This document shows positions 7,085 through 14,073 of a DNA stretch of 21,682 nucleotides, in pieces (within the stretch, counting starts at the first letter, position 1; each line of letters begins with the position of its first letter). The stretch is taken from IMG/VR virus record IMGVR_UViG_3300009124_000117, positions 1 through 21,682 of that record. One strand, written 5' to 3'. This DNA comes from a virus. The notes beneath the pieces are model-generated. The model saw only the letters and a list, made by a program, of their open reading frames with translations, did no database searches and had not been told where the DNA came from. The position numbers and the translations under genes are program-made.

Positions 7085-8958
7085 GAATCACCTGAGCAAG
7101 CCATCGTCTGCATCGCTACAGTGTTGTCTTCTTGTTCATACTCAGACAGCTTAGCCCAGTCGATGCGCTCTGGCATCTCTTTCAGTAATGCCTCATATTC
7201 TTCCTGAGTGCAATCCTGATATGGTGCTTGCTGATAAGTATGATCTGAGTGTGGCAAGAATGACACGCCTGACATCTCATCGAAGTGTTTGTACACAAAG
7301 GCACCCACGTCTAGCCATTCAGTGTCACGTACTGAGATAGTCACCGATGGTTTATGCTCACACCAGTTACGCTGATACGTTAGCCACATCTCTAGCTGTT
7401 CGATAGCTGACATATCGTTACGAGTTACAGCATTGTCTGGTGACTGCTGAGGGAAGCTGAACACTGTAGTAGTGTCACCTTTGAATACGCAAGGCTCGTG
7501 AGGGATACCCTGGTCCTTCATAAACTGTGTGAGAGGGTCTTTGTTGTCACCTCGTACAGTCCTAATGTAAAACCGTGAATGCCGAGCGTGTATTCCAGAT
7601 GCTGAATCCACAAGCTGAGAGACTGTGCCGCTCGGCTTAACGCACGTGATACTAGCAGATACAGGAATACCAAGCTTAGCAGCCCACTCAGCGTTAGTAT
7701 CAACAGCCACTTGACGCAAGTGATTAAGAGTTTCATCTAGTCCTGCATTCTGTGTAGTTAGTAAAGGGTTATCCATAATCCCTGTTAAGCTTACGCCTAA
7801 CAGTCGTTCTTCTTCTGTGTTCTTCTGCCAGACTTTGCGTAGGTAGGGGAACTTTGTGAAGGTTGACTGGATGGTGCCGAGGATGGTAGCCAATCGTACC
7901 TTGCGAATAAGATCATCAATGCTATCCGTAGCACGGACAACGCACTCTGTAAGATTACAGAACTGATAAGGGCGCAAGACGATCTCACTGCACGGATTAG
8001 TACCAAAGTCCCAGTCGCTATCACGTCTGCCATACTTAGCAGCTTGCTTCTTAGATGCTTCACGGTTGAATACTCCACGTTCACCTGATTTACTTTCTAC
8101 TAATGCAGTCCATTCACGCATAAACGTTTCTACGTCTGGCTTCTCAGTGTAGCACACAGAGTTATTCGCCAAGGCACGATGCGCTGCAGTTTCCCACCAC
8201 TGTCCTGACTTAGCGTGACGCATACGGTCATCACTTAGGTTAGACAAGCTGATCATAGCTGAACGACGAACCCCTCCGACTACCACGATCTGCCCGATGA
8301 AACACATTAGATCGTGACACTCAATAGAGGATAGCTTACGTCCTTGTGCGTTCTTGAATGTAGACACAGCAAAGTTAAACAGTTCAACTAAAGGCGCTGG
8401 GCCTGATGCACGTCCACCGAATGTCTTTAGTCGAGCACCTGCAGGGCGTACCTTAGACACGTCCCACTTAGGAATCTCACCAGCCCATAGGAGTGCCAAC
8501 ACTTGACGGAAAGCCTTAGCCCACCCTTCCTTACTATCTTTAACGACAACGGTAGTGTCACTATCATAGAGGACAGGCACTTCGGGAAGCTTAGATATGT
8601 ACTGACGTTCAACAGAGAAGCCGACTCCAGTACCGCAGAGGAGGATGTACATCGCTTCGTCGAAGCTCTTCGGGTCATCTACGGGGAGATATGAACAGTT
8701 GTATCCTGCTGTATTGTCACGCTCTAGCGCTGGGCCAGCAGTCATCATAGCTCTCATAGAGGGCATAATCTCTAAGCCAAGGATAGCTTGCTCAATCTCG
8801 AAGCGTGTCTCAGGGTCTACCTTATCAGAGATTACATTGGTAGAGTAACGTGCCACTGTATCGTCCCACGATTCACGTCCATACCCGTCGAAGTACTTAG
8901 CGTAGCGTGACTTGTGAATGAATGACTGGTAGTCTGTTGGTAAAAAGTTTGATCCCAT
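7060..8958 (-). CDS. nrdJ: Adenosylcobalamin-dependent (class II, monomeric) ribonucleotide reductase
   Basis: 632 aa. It reduces ribonucleotides to deoxyribonucleotides with a thiyl radical made from adenosylcobalamin. Key residues are visible: NPCSE at 321-325 (radical Cys323, Glu325), the cysteine pair C88 (in N-C-S-Y) and C334, the phosphate-binding PSGTVSQ at 442-448, and C-terminal C621 and C626, five residues apart as in Lactobacillus leichmannii RTPR (C731/C736). It is about 100 residues shorter than RTPR. Most of the loss lies before the active-site cysteine, so allosteric insertions may be reduced. No NrdA/NrdB or NrdE/F pair is present. Start ATG at 8958 overlaps the MazG stop by one base, with AGGAG upstream. 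The phage would depend on host or imported vitamin B12. Confidence 0.95.
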   Translation of the reverse strand: MGSNFLPTDYQSFIHKSRYAKYFDGYGRESWDDTVARYSTNVISDKVDPETRFEIEQAILGLEIMPSMRAMMTAGPALERDNTAGYNCSYLPVDDPKSFDEAMYILLCGTGVGFSVERQYISKLPEVPVLYDSDTTVVVKDSKEGWAKAFRQVLALLWAGEIPKWDVSKVRPAGARLKTFGGRASGPAPLVELFNFAVSTFKNAQGRKLSSIECHDLMCFIGQIVVVGGVRRSAMISLSNLSDDRMRHAKSGQWWETAAHRALANNSVCYTEKPDVETFMREWTALVESKSGERGVFNREASKKQAAKYGRRDSDWDFGTNPCSEIVLRPYQFCNLTECVVRATDSIDDLIRKVRLATILGTIQSTFTKFPYLRKVWQKNTEEERLLGVSLTGIMDNPLLTTQNAGLDETLNHLRQVAVDTNAEWAAKLGIPVSASITCVKPSGTVSQLVDSASGIHARHSRFYIRTVRGDNKDPLTQFMKDQGIPHEPCVFKGDTTTVFSFPQQSPDNAVTRNDMSAIEQLEMWLTYQRNWCEHKPSVTISVRDTEWLDVGAFVYKHFDEMSGVSFLPHSDHTYQQAPYQDCTQEEYEALLKEMPERIDWAKLSEYEQEDNTVAMQTMACSGDSCEIVDLT

Positions 8959-9338
8959 TATCGCTTATCTCCTGATCCTTGTAGTGTTCCTCGTGCCTTG
9001 CGTCCGTACAACTTCTCTAAGTTCTTCATAGCAAGGTCGTGCATATCTAAGTTTAAGTCTCGTGACAGTGCAGCAATGTACCACAGCACGTCACCTACTT
9101 CTGATGCGATAGCTTGACGATCAAAGTTACCATCACGCAGCATCTTCTTTACTTTGTTGGCGACTTCCCCTGCTTCACCTGCCAAGCCCAGCGCAGGATA
9201 CAGAATAGAATGCTCGGCTTTGTAAATGGCTGTCCTGGCTGCTGCCTTTTGGTATGCATTTAATCCCATCTCTTTCTTGCTGTACGTTTCACTATAGTAT
9301 TCCCAGGCTTCTAAGTCGCCATCACTCAAAGTACTCAT
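8958..9338 (-). CDS. mazG: MazG-like nucleoside triphosphate pyrophosphohydrolase
   Basis: 126 aa, a single MazG domain. The Mg-binding residues are visible as GEAGE (E55, E58) and SEVGD (E80, D83), with the usual L-W-Y-I-A-A-L helix between them and the C-terminus. The family hydrolyses (d)NTPs to monophosphates. Phage versions are thought to adjust nucleotide pools or remove non-canonical dNTPs; older proposals linked them to (p)ppGpp. It sits just upstream of RNR with a 1-base stop/start overlap, in keeping with nucleotide-pool control. Its own ATG overlaps the stop of the 56-aa gene above by four bases. Confidence 0.9.
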   Translation of the reverse strand: MSTLSDGDLEAWEYYSETYSKKEMGLNAYQKAAARTAIYKAEHSILYPALGLAGEAGEVANKVKKMLRDGNFDRQAIASEVGDVLWYIAALSRDLNLDMHDLAMKNLEKLYGRKARGTLQGSGDKR

Positions 9339-9505
9339 AGTCTCTCCTTAACAATTATGTTTTCTACTTCGACATCATCTACATCGTAGAATAAGTCTTT
9401 AACTAAATCAAACACGTCATCAACGTGCGCTTCTTCAACAGAGGATAGTATGTTGTTATCCTCATCTACTTCAAGAACAAATGTCACACTGAACCGTTTG
9501 TTCAT
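9335..9505 (-). CDS. Small acidic hypothetical protein (56 aa)
   Basis: A short ORF beginning MNKRFSVTFVLEVD and rich in Asp, Glu and Val. Its ATG shares one base with the stop of the 98-aa gene upstream (TGATG), and its TGA shares four bases with the MazG start (ATGA). It fills exactly what would otherwise be a 166-base gap in an operon with almost no gaps. The alternating hydrophobic pattern suggests an N-terminal beta strand followed by an acidic helix. I do not recognise a family. Reality is supported by fit and codon use (GTA, GTT, CGG once), not by homology. Confidence 0.7.
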   Translation of the reverse strand: MNKRFSVTFVLEVDEDNNILSSVEEAHVDDVFDLVKDLFYDVDDVEVENIIVKERL

Positions 9506-9801
9506 CAGGCACTCCCATATGTTTTAGTAAAGGGTGTTAACTCTGTGGTTTCTAAGAAGTCAGTCTGAGCTATCTCATCACGCCTCTGTATCGCCATCTG
9601 CATAAGCTGTGGGTGATCCTCCATTAGATCAAACAGACTAGCCATCAAGCTAGCTGCATTGAATAGCCTGCTATAGGTATCGTCATCTAATACACAATCT
9701 TCGTGAGTCATAAGCCCCACAGATATTGTAGTGTACTCTCCATCGACTAGACCTGTAGGACGCATCACTACAGCTATCTCGTTCTTGTCTATCTCACTCA
9801 T
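9505..9801 (-). CDS. Hypothetical protein (98 aa)
   Basis: The start ATG at 9801 has AAGG nine bases upstream and overlaps the end of the endonuclease I gene by eight bases. The N-terminal half looks like beta strands (I-A-V-V-M-R-P-T-G, Y-T-T-I-S-V-G-L-M), followed by an amphipathic helix with many Met and Leu (residues about 45-72). No cysteine clusters, membrane segments or catalytic motifs are seen, and I recognise no family. Its place between endonuclease I and the MazG/RNR genes suggests a DNA-metabolism or nucleotide-related accessory role, but nothing in the sequence shows it. Confidence 0.8.
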   Translation of the reverse strand: MSEIDKNEIAVVMRPTGLVDGEYTTISVGLMTHEDCVLDDDTYSRLFNAASLMASLFDLMEDHPQLMQMAIQRRDEIAQTDFLETTELTPFTKTYGSA

Positions 9802-10237
9802 CTTGCTCTACCTTTAGTTTAATGTGTGTAGTTCTGAGTGGCTCACCTTCTTCTGCTAACCACTCTTCAGGTATTACTCTGTGTGCATATTTGAAGTCGT
9901 GCTTCTTACACCACACTGCATATGTACTCTTGGCTCCCTTGTATAGCTTAGCGTTAGCGTTACTGAATACAAACCTGATGTCTAGCTCAGGGTGCTGCTC
10001 TCGTACTGCTATATGCTTGCGCCTGTCTTCACTATCAAAGATGCCTTTCGTTTCGATTATGATACCGTTGTCTAGTACGAAGTCTGGAGTGTAAGTTCTA
10101 TAGCGTAAGTCTTTCCAGTCAATCTTGAGGTCTTCATATCTCAACCTCTTTTGTTTGTCCTTCAGGAACTTAGCTACTACTTTCTCCAGACCACTACGAT
10201 ACCTGCGAGGGTTATGTCTCTTCGCTGGCAAGTTCAT
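9794..10237 (-). CDS. Endonuclease I, T7 gp3-type Holliday-junction resolvase
   Basis: 147 aa, the same length class as T7 gp3 (149 aa). Catalytic residues fall where expected: E18 (RSGLE), D52 (YTPDF), and E62/K64 (IETKG), matching T7 E20, D55, E65 and K67. The enzyme cleaves four-way junctions and branched DNA and helps degrade host DNA and resolve replication intermediates. The ATG at 10237 lies directly after an AGGAG with no spacing. A TTG two codons later (10231) has ideal 6-base spacing, so the true start may be 10231. The gene overlaps the exonuclease gene by 26 bases. Confidence 0.93.
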   Translation of the reverse strand: MNLPAKRHNPRRYRSGLEKVVAKFLKDKQKRLRYEDLKIDWKDLRYRTYTPDFVLDNGIIIETKGIFDSEDRRKHIAVREQHPELDIRFVFSNANAKLYKGAKSTYAVWCKKHDFKYAHRVIPEEWLAEEGEPLRTTHIKLKVEQDE

Positions 10238-11084
10238 CTCCTATAAACACATAGTCTACCATAGGTTTCTCTGCAGCCTGTGATACACGTGATGGCTCAG
10301 TCTTCATATTAGGCCAACACTTATGTTTGTATGAACAGAACTTACACGCAGAGTTAAGCACAAGATTACCTGACGCTTTCTTACGATACGTTTCAGGTAC
10401 TGCATCAAAGCAACGCTTGAATGGTTGATCAGACTGTATATACTCTACCGTCTTTTCAATCTTCTGTAGTTGCTCATCAACGTTAACATTACCAGCGTCA
10501 ACATACTTGAACTCCCCATTAGCTTTGTTGACTACCCACCAACCGCCAACATCTTTGTCGGCTGCTGTAGCGTAACCTACAAGTTGACTTACATAGCCAA
10601 AGCTATCGCCTTGTGCTAGTGTTTCAAAGTCCTTGAACTTATTCTTGTATGACCAAGGTGATGCAGACTTAACATCATCCACCTTACCATCAAGAACCAT
10701 ATCGTACTCACCTTGTATCTCTGTACCGTCAGACAGAGTGAGTACAACCTTTTCATTATCCGTAAACTCTACATCAGCAGCACGAAGTAATCCTTTGAAA
10801 ACCGCTTCCACAATATCACCTAGCATCATATTAACTAGGAAGTGTGGGGGCAGTGGTGTTTTATCTTCAGGATCGTTCTTCTCGAACCACAGCTGACAAG
10901 TCGGACGCCCAAGATTGGACATCCGTAGTTTAAACTTGTCACGTGGACCGCTGCTGAACTGCTTACGTACAGCATCCGCTACGTCTTTACCTACCTGTTC
11001 AATCACAGCTTCATCAACTGTAGTCTCACCTGCAAGTGCTTTCTGTAGGAATGTGTGTAAGGCTAGCTCAGCTGTGTGGTTCAT
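10212..11084 (-). CDS. Cas4/RecB-like PD-(D/E)XK exonuclease with predicted Fe-S cluster
   Basis: 290 aa. The nuclease motif is GEYDMVLDGKVDDVKS (D128 and D137-x-K139), followed by Q167 and Y171 in SQLVGYA, the Q-x-x-x-Y motif of RecB-family nucleases. Four cysteines, C63 and the C-terminal C247-x2-C250-x5-C256, follow the Cas4/AddB layout that holds a 4Fe-4S cluster. In T7-like marine phages such a protein takes the place of the gp6 exonuclease, degrading host DNA and processing ends for recombination. The start ATG overlaps the upstream stop (ATGA), with GAGGT nine bases upstream. An alternative is a Cas4-like 5'-3' exonuclease used mainly in recombination; the sequence does not decide polarity. 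Confidence 0.85.
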   Translation of the reverse strand: MNHTAELALHTFLQKALAGETTVDEAVIEQVGKDVADAVRKQFSSGPRDKFKLRMSNLGRPTCQLWFEKNDPEDKTPLPPHFLVNMMLGDIVEAVFKGLLRAADVEFTDNEKVVLTLSDGTEIQGEYDMVLDGKVDDVKSASPWSYKNKFKDFETLAQGDSFGYVSQLVGYATAADKDVGGWWVVNKANGEFKYVDAGNVNVDEQLQKIEKTVEYIQSDQPFKRCFDAVPETYRKKASGNLVLNSACKFCSYKHKCWPNMKTEPSRVSQAAEKPMVDYVFIGDELASEET

Positions 11085-11962
11085 TCTGCAGCTACCTCAA
11101 CGTCTACGATATCGTTGATCACAGCTTCAGCTTTAGCTGACATACTACCACCGTTACGCTCTTCGTGCTGGTCATTGATGTAACCATTCATCCCTGCGAT
11201 CCAATCCATAAAGCTATCCAAGATGTCTTTGTCTGACTCGTCTAGCTCGTGCTTGTCTTCAAGGTCAAGCGTGAATGTAGCATACTCACTACCGTTAGGC
11301 ATACTGTGTAGCTCTGCACCTAGTGTAAGGTAGTACTGCAGAGGCAGTGCATTCTTACGCTCAATCTTCTTGAGTGCATCGTCAATAGCCTTGATAGAAC
11401 CACGGCTCTTCACATCCAACACAAAAGGAATCTCTTGTGCTGTGATAGCTGGATCATCAATAGGATTACCCTGATCATCCATAGCACCCTGCATAACTAC
11501 AGTACCGAAGACTACCTTAGTGCGCTTAGTGTCACGCATAAGTTGCTGTGTCTCTTTAGGTAGAGACTTGAAGTCCTCGACATAACCAGAGGGTCGGCCT
11601 GCATTGAAGCCACCTGTGTTGTCCTTCAGGTCACCATTCAAGTTGTTAACGAGAACAGTCTTGATCATCTCGTTAGCTTGTGAATCCCAACGTGTCCACT
11701 GCTGGCGCTGGGCGAAGATGCGAACCTTGGGTTCCATAGCGTACACAACCTTGTCGTCTGATTGTGTTAGCTTGTATGCACCAGCTGGGATGGCATCGAC
11801 TTTAACTGTCTTACCGTTGACTTCGATCTCACCTTTGATAGGCGAATGGATTTGACTGAACCGTGGTAGCATTGAACGCTTACCGCTTGAGTTCTCAGCC
11901 AGGCCCATCATCTCTGCCAATGATTTACCTTCTGTAGCCAGTGCGATTTGATTGTTACTCAT
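11081..11962 (-). CDS. Putative ssDNA-binding / recombination-associated protein
   Basis: 293 aa from the ATG at 11962, preferred over an in-frame GTG at 11977 because AAAGGA sits six bases before the ATG and would lie inside the longer reading frame. The protein looks like a beta-rich middle (residues about 40-215) with acidic, helical C-terminal parts (DKHELDESDKDILDSF) ending in an acidic tail, a layout found in phage ssDNA-binding proteins such as T7 gp2.5. Its place between polymerase and exonuclease, directly behind a strong promoter, also suits a DNA-binding protein needed in quantity. I see no diagnostic motif, so the function is inference. A generic recombination accessory protein is the main alternative. 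Confidence 0.55.
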   Translation of the reverse strand: MSNNQIALATEGKSLAEMMGLAENSSGKRSMLPRFSQIHSPIKGEIEVNGKTVKVDAIPAGAYKLTQSDDKVVYAMEPKVRIFAQRQQWTRWDSQANEMIKTVLVNNLNGDLKDNTGGFNAGRPSGYVEDFKSLPKETQQLMRDTKRTKVVFGTVVMQGAMDDQGNPIDDPAITAQEIPFVLDVKSRGSIKAIDDALKKIERKNALPLQYYLTLGAELHSMPNGSEYATFTLDLEDKHELDESDKDILDSFMDWIAGMNGYINDQHEERNGGSMSAKAEAVINDIVDVEVAAE

Positions 11963-12002
11963 TGTGTATCCTTTCACATTTACACAGTTTCAAAGAGTCG
12001 TA

Positions 12003-12031
12003 GTTATAGCACTAAACATCTTTTGTGTCAA
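12003..12031 (-). promoter_or_regulatory. Near-consensus sigma70 promoter inside/after the polymerase gene
   Basis: On the minus strand, TTGACA (12026-12031) lies in the last codons of the polymerase gene, followed by a 17-base spacer and TATAAC (12003-12008), five of six matches to TATAAT. The start point would be near 11996. That leaves a leader of about 30 bases before the AAAGGA and ATG of the 293-aa gene. It would launch the ssDNA-binding/exonuclease/endonuclease I/MazG/RNR block independently of the upstream promoter. Confidence 0.8.
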
Positions 12032-14060
12032 GCCAATTCGGACCGATTTTTGCTTCTAATAATAGAGGCACATTCATCTCTACTCCGTAGGCTTCTTCGA
12101 TGATAGTGTTAAGATCGTCGTTCAGTGTGTTTATCATAGCAATGACGTACTCCTTCTCGTCTGGGTGGATATCTATTACAGCTGAGTCGTGCACTGTGTT
12201 GACTAAGCAGGACTGCAAACCCTTGAGCCTCTCCTCAATCTCCATCAGTACAACTGGGACCACATCACCAGTAGCAAAGCCTTGCACTGGGTAGTTCTTG
12301 ATGTTGGTCATATGACTCACGCTGCCATTCTCTCTACGCTTACAGTCAGGGAATGCGTACTGCCTGCCACTGACGTTAGTAATCTTCAAGAGGTTAACTG
12401 CTTCCTTGGCTAGCTTCTTGTGCCACTTAGCTACGCCTTTGTACTTCTCTGTGAAGTGTTCATAATACGCTGCGACAGCTTTGGGTCTTCCATAACCAGT
12501 CGCGCCAAAGAGGGGTGCGAAGGTGTGCTCCTTAGCTTCTTGGCGTGTCGTTGGCTGACCTGCATCAGTGATAACTTGCGCCGTGTAGCTGTGCACGTCG
12601 AAGCCTGTGGCAATCTCTTGCATTGCAGTCTCGTCCTGTGCAAGGAACGCTGCCGTTCTAAATTCAAGCTGGGCAAAGTCGGCCTCCATTACGTAGCCAC
12701 CATCGAAGCGAGACACGAAGACCTTCTTGATAGGGAACGTGTTGCCTCGTGGCATATTCTGCATATTAGGGTTACGTCCACTGAACCGTCCAGTAGCTGC
12801 AGTAGTCTGTGATAGATCGACGTGCAGCATATCGTCAGGCTTAGTGAACAAACTGATACCACCTACAAAGTTATTCAGGTAGCTAGTGATAGCGTTGAGC
12901 CTACGTAGATCAGCTAGGAAAGCCTCAGCCTCTAGCATACCCTTTGATCTAGCTGTAGCGATAAGCACATCAAGGTTACCTTTGGATGTAGAGAACCCAC
13001 TGTCGCTAACCCAGTCCTTGTTAGGTGGGAAGAAGTTTAGACCTGCCACTTGGTTAGTCTCTTCTAGTTTGTACCCACGTGCTTCACAGTCCTTGCACTT
13101 GTTAGGCTTAGCGTAGCGTGTGCCATCCTTCTTTATCTTGTACGTATGCCCAGCGCCGTTGCACGTAGGACACGTGTACGCCTTAGTCTTCATCACGTGA
13201 GAAGAGTTAGCCTTGACTGTGGAACGATACTCGTCAACTGTATTGACGTGCTCGAATAGTGCAGCCCATTCCTTCTTGTTGTGTGGCTTCTTGCTGTAGA
13301 TGACTTGGGACTTCTGCTCAGGTGATGACATATTGATAGGTGTGTCACCCATCAGGTCACGTACCTTAGCGTTGATACGTGTCTCTAGTTCTACCTTCTC
13401 TTGCTCGAACTCTTCACGTACCTGCTCTAGTGCATCACGATCTACCTTGAACCCACGCTGATACATACGACACAGAGTCATACATACCTTCATACTAATG
13501 TCACGTACACGTATCATTGACTTACTCTCTGGCTGTGAGAAGTCGTGCTCCTGTGCTAAGAACAATTCACGTGTAACATTCAAGTCACCTACAAGATACT
13601 CTGTAAGTTCAGCCAGAGGTATCTCGTCTGTGTTGTAACCTTTCTTGTAGTACTCTTTGAGTGTGTCTAGTTTGTATGATGGTAAGTTACGCACCTCAGC
13701 ACAATGACCCAGACCCAACCCTCGCTTGACCCCACGCAGTAGCAGGTACTCGCCAATCATTGTGTCATAGATCAAGCCATCATACTTGAAGCCTGACTCC
13801 CATAGCCAAGGCATATCGTGTCGTGCGTTGTGCATAATCAACAGGGTTGTCTCGTCGAGCACAGCCTGCAGTACAAATGCAGCACCGCCTGTTGTGTCTT
13901 TAGCCTCAGTGTGATCGAAGTTAAGGATGTGCATCTCATCCGTGTTGTCCACGTTGAGTGTGCCTACCTGTACCAGGGTGTTGCCTGGTTGCCAAGGATC
14001 AAGCACCATCTTGCCATCAATCTTCTGGGTATTGTTTTCTACGTCTAGTACTGTCCTCAC
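12012..14060 (-). CDS. polA: Family A DNA polymerase with 3'-5' exonuclease and a zinc-knuckle insertion
   Basis: 682 aa, T7 gp5-type. Exonuclease residues are intact: D6 and E8 (LDVEN), D82 (NARHD), and Y155/D159 (YLVGD). Polymerase motif A is MEADFAQLEFR (D461). The O-helix is R506-x3-K510-x3-F514, giving phenylalanine at the position equivalent to E. coli F762. Motif C is VHDS at 623-626, with Ser where most family members have Glu. Residues 297-330 hold an extra CPTCNGAG...CKDCEARGY unit like one DnaJ zinc repeat. The start is GTG at 14060 with AGGAG six bases upstream, the best ribosome site available. The gene follows the helicase with a 13-base gap. It copies the phage genome and probably needs a host processivity factor or none; no thioredoxin-binding loop can be identified by eye. 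Confidence 0.95.
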   Translation of the reverse strand: MRTVLDVENNTQKIDGKMVLDPWQPGNTLVQVGTLNVDNTDEMHILNFDHTEAKDTTGGAAFVLQAVLDETTLLIMHNARHDMPWLWESGFKYDGLIYDTMIGEYLLLRGVKRGLGLGHCAEVRNLPSYKLDTLKEYYKKGYNTDEIPLAELTEYLVGDLNVTRELFLAQEHDFSQPESKSMIRVRDISMKVCMTLCRMYQRGFKVDRDALEQVREEFEQEKVELETRINAKVRDLMGDTPINMSSPEQKSQVIYSKKPHNKKEWAALFEHVNTVDEYRSTVKANSSHVMKTKAYTCPTCNGAGHTYKIKKDGTRYAKPNKCKDCEARGYKLEETNQVAGLNFFPPNKDWVSDSGFSTSKGNLDVLIATARSKGMLEAEAFLADLRRLNAITSYLNNFVGGISLFTKPDDMLHVDLSQTTAATGRFSGRNPNMQNMPRGNTFPIKKVFVSRFDGGYVMEADFAQLEFRTAAFLAQDETAMQEIATGFDVHSYTAQVITDAGQPTTRQEAKEHTFAPLFGATGYGRPKAVAAYYEHFTEKYKGVAKWHKKLAKEAVNLLKITNVSGRQYAFPDCKRRENGSVSHMTNIKNYPVQGFATGDVVPVVLMEIEERLKGLQSCLVNTVHDSAVIDIHPDEKEYVIAMINTLNDDLNTIIEEAYGVEMNVPLLLEAKIGPNWLDTKDV

Positions 14061-14073
14061 TCTACTCTCCTCT

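Noticed and set aside
7518-8084. Alternate-frame minus-strand ORFs (72 and 95 codons) within the RNR gene, one with hydrophobic residues
   Set aside because: The RNR frame is intact across both with all its catalytic residues. The hydrophobic look arises from frame-shifted reading of conserved codons.
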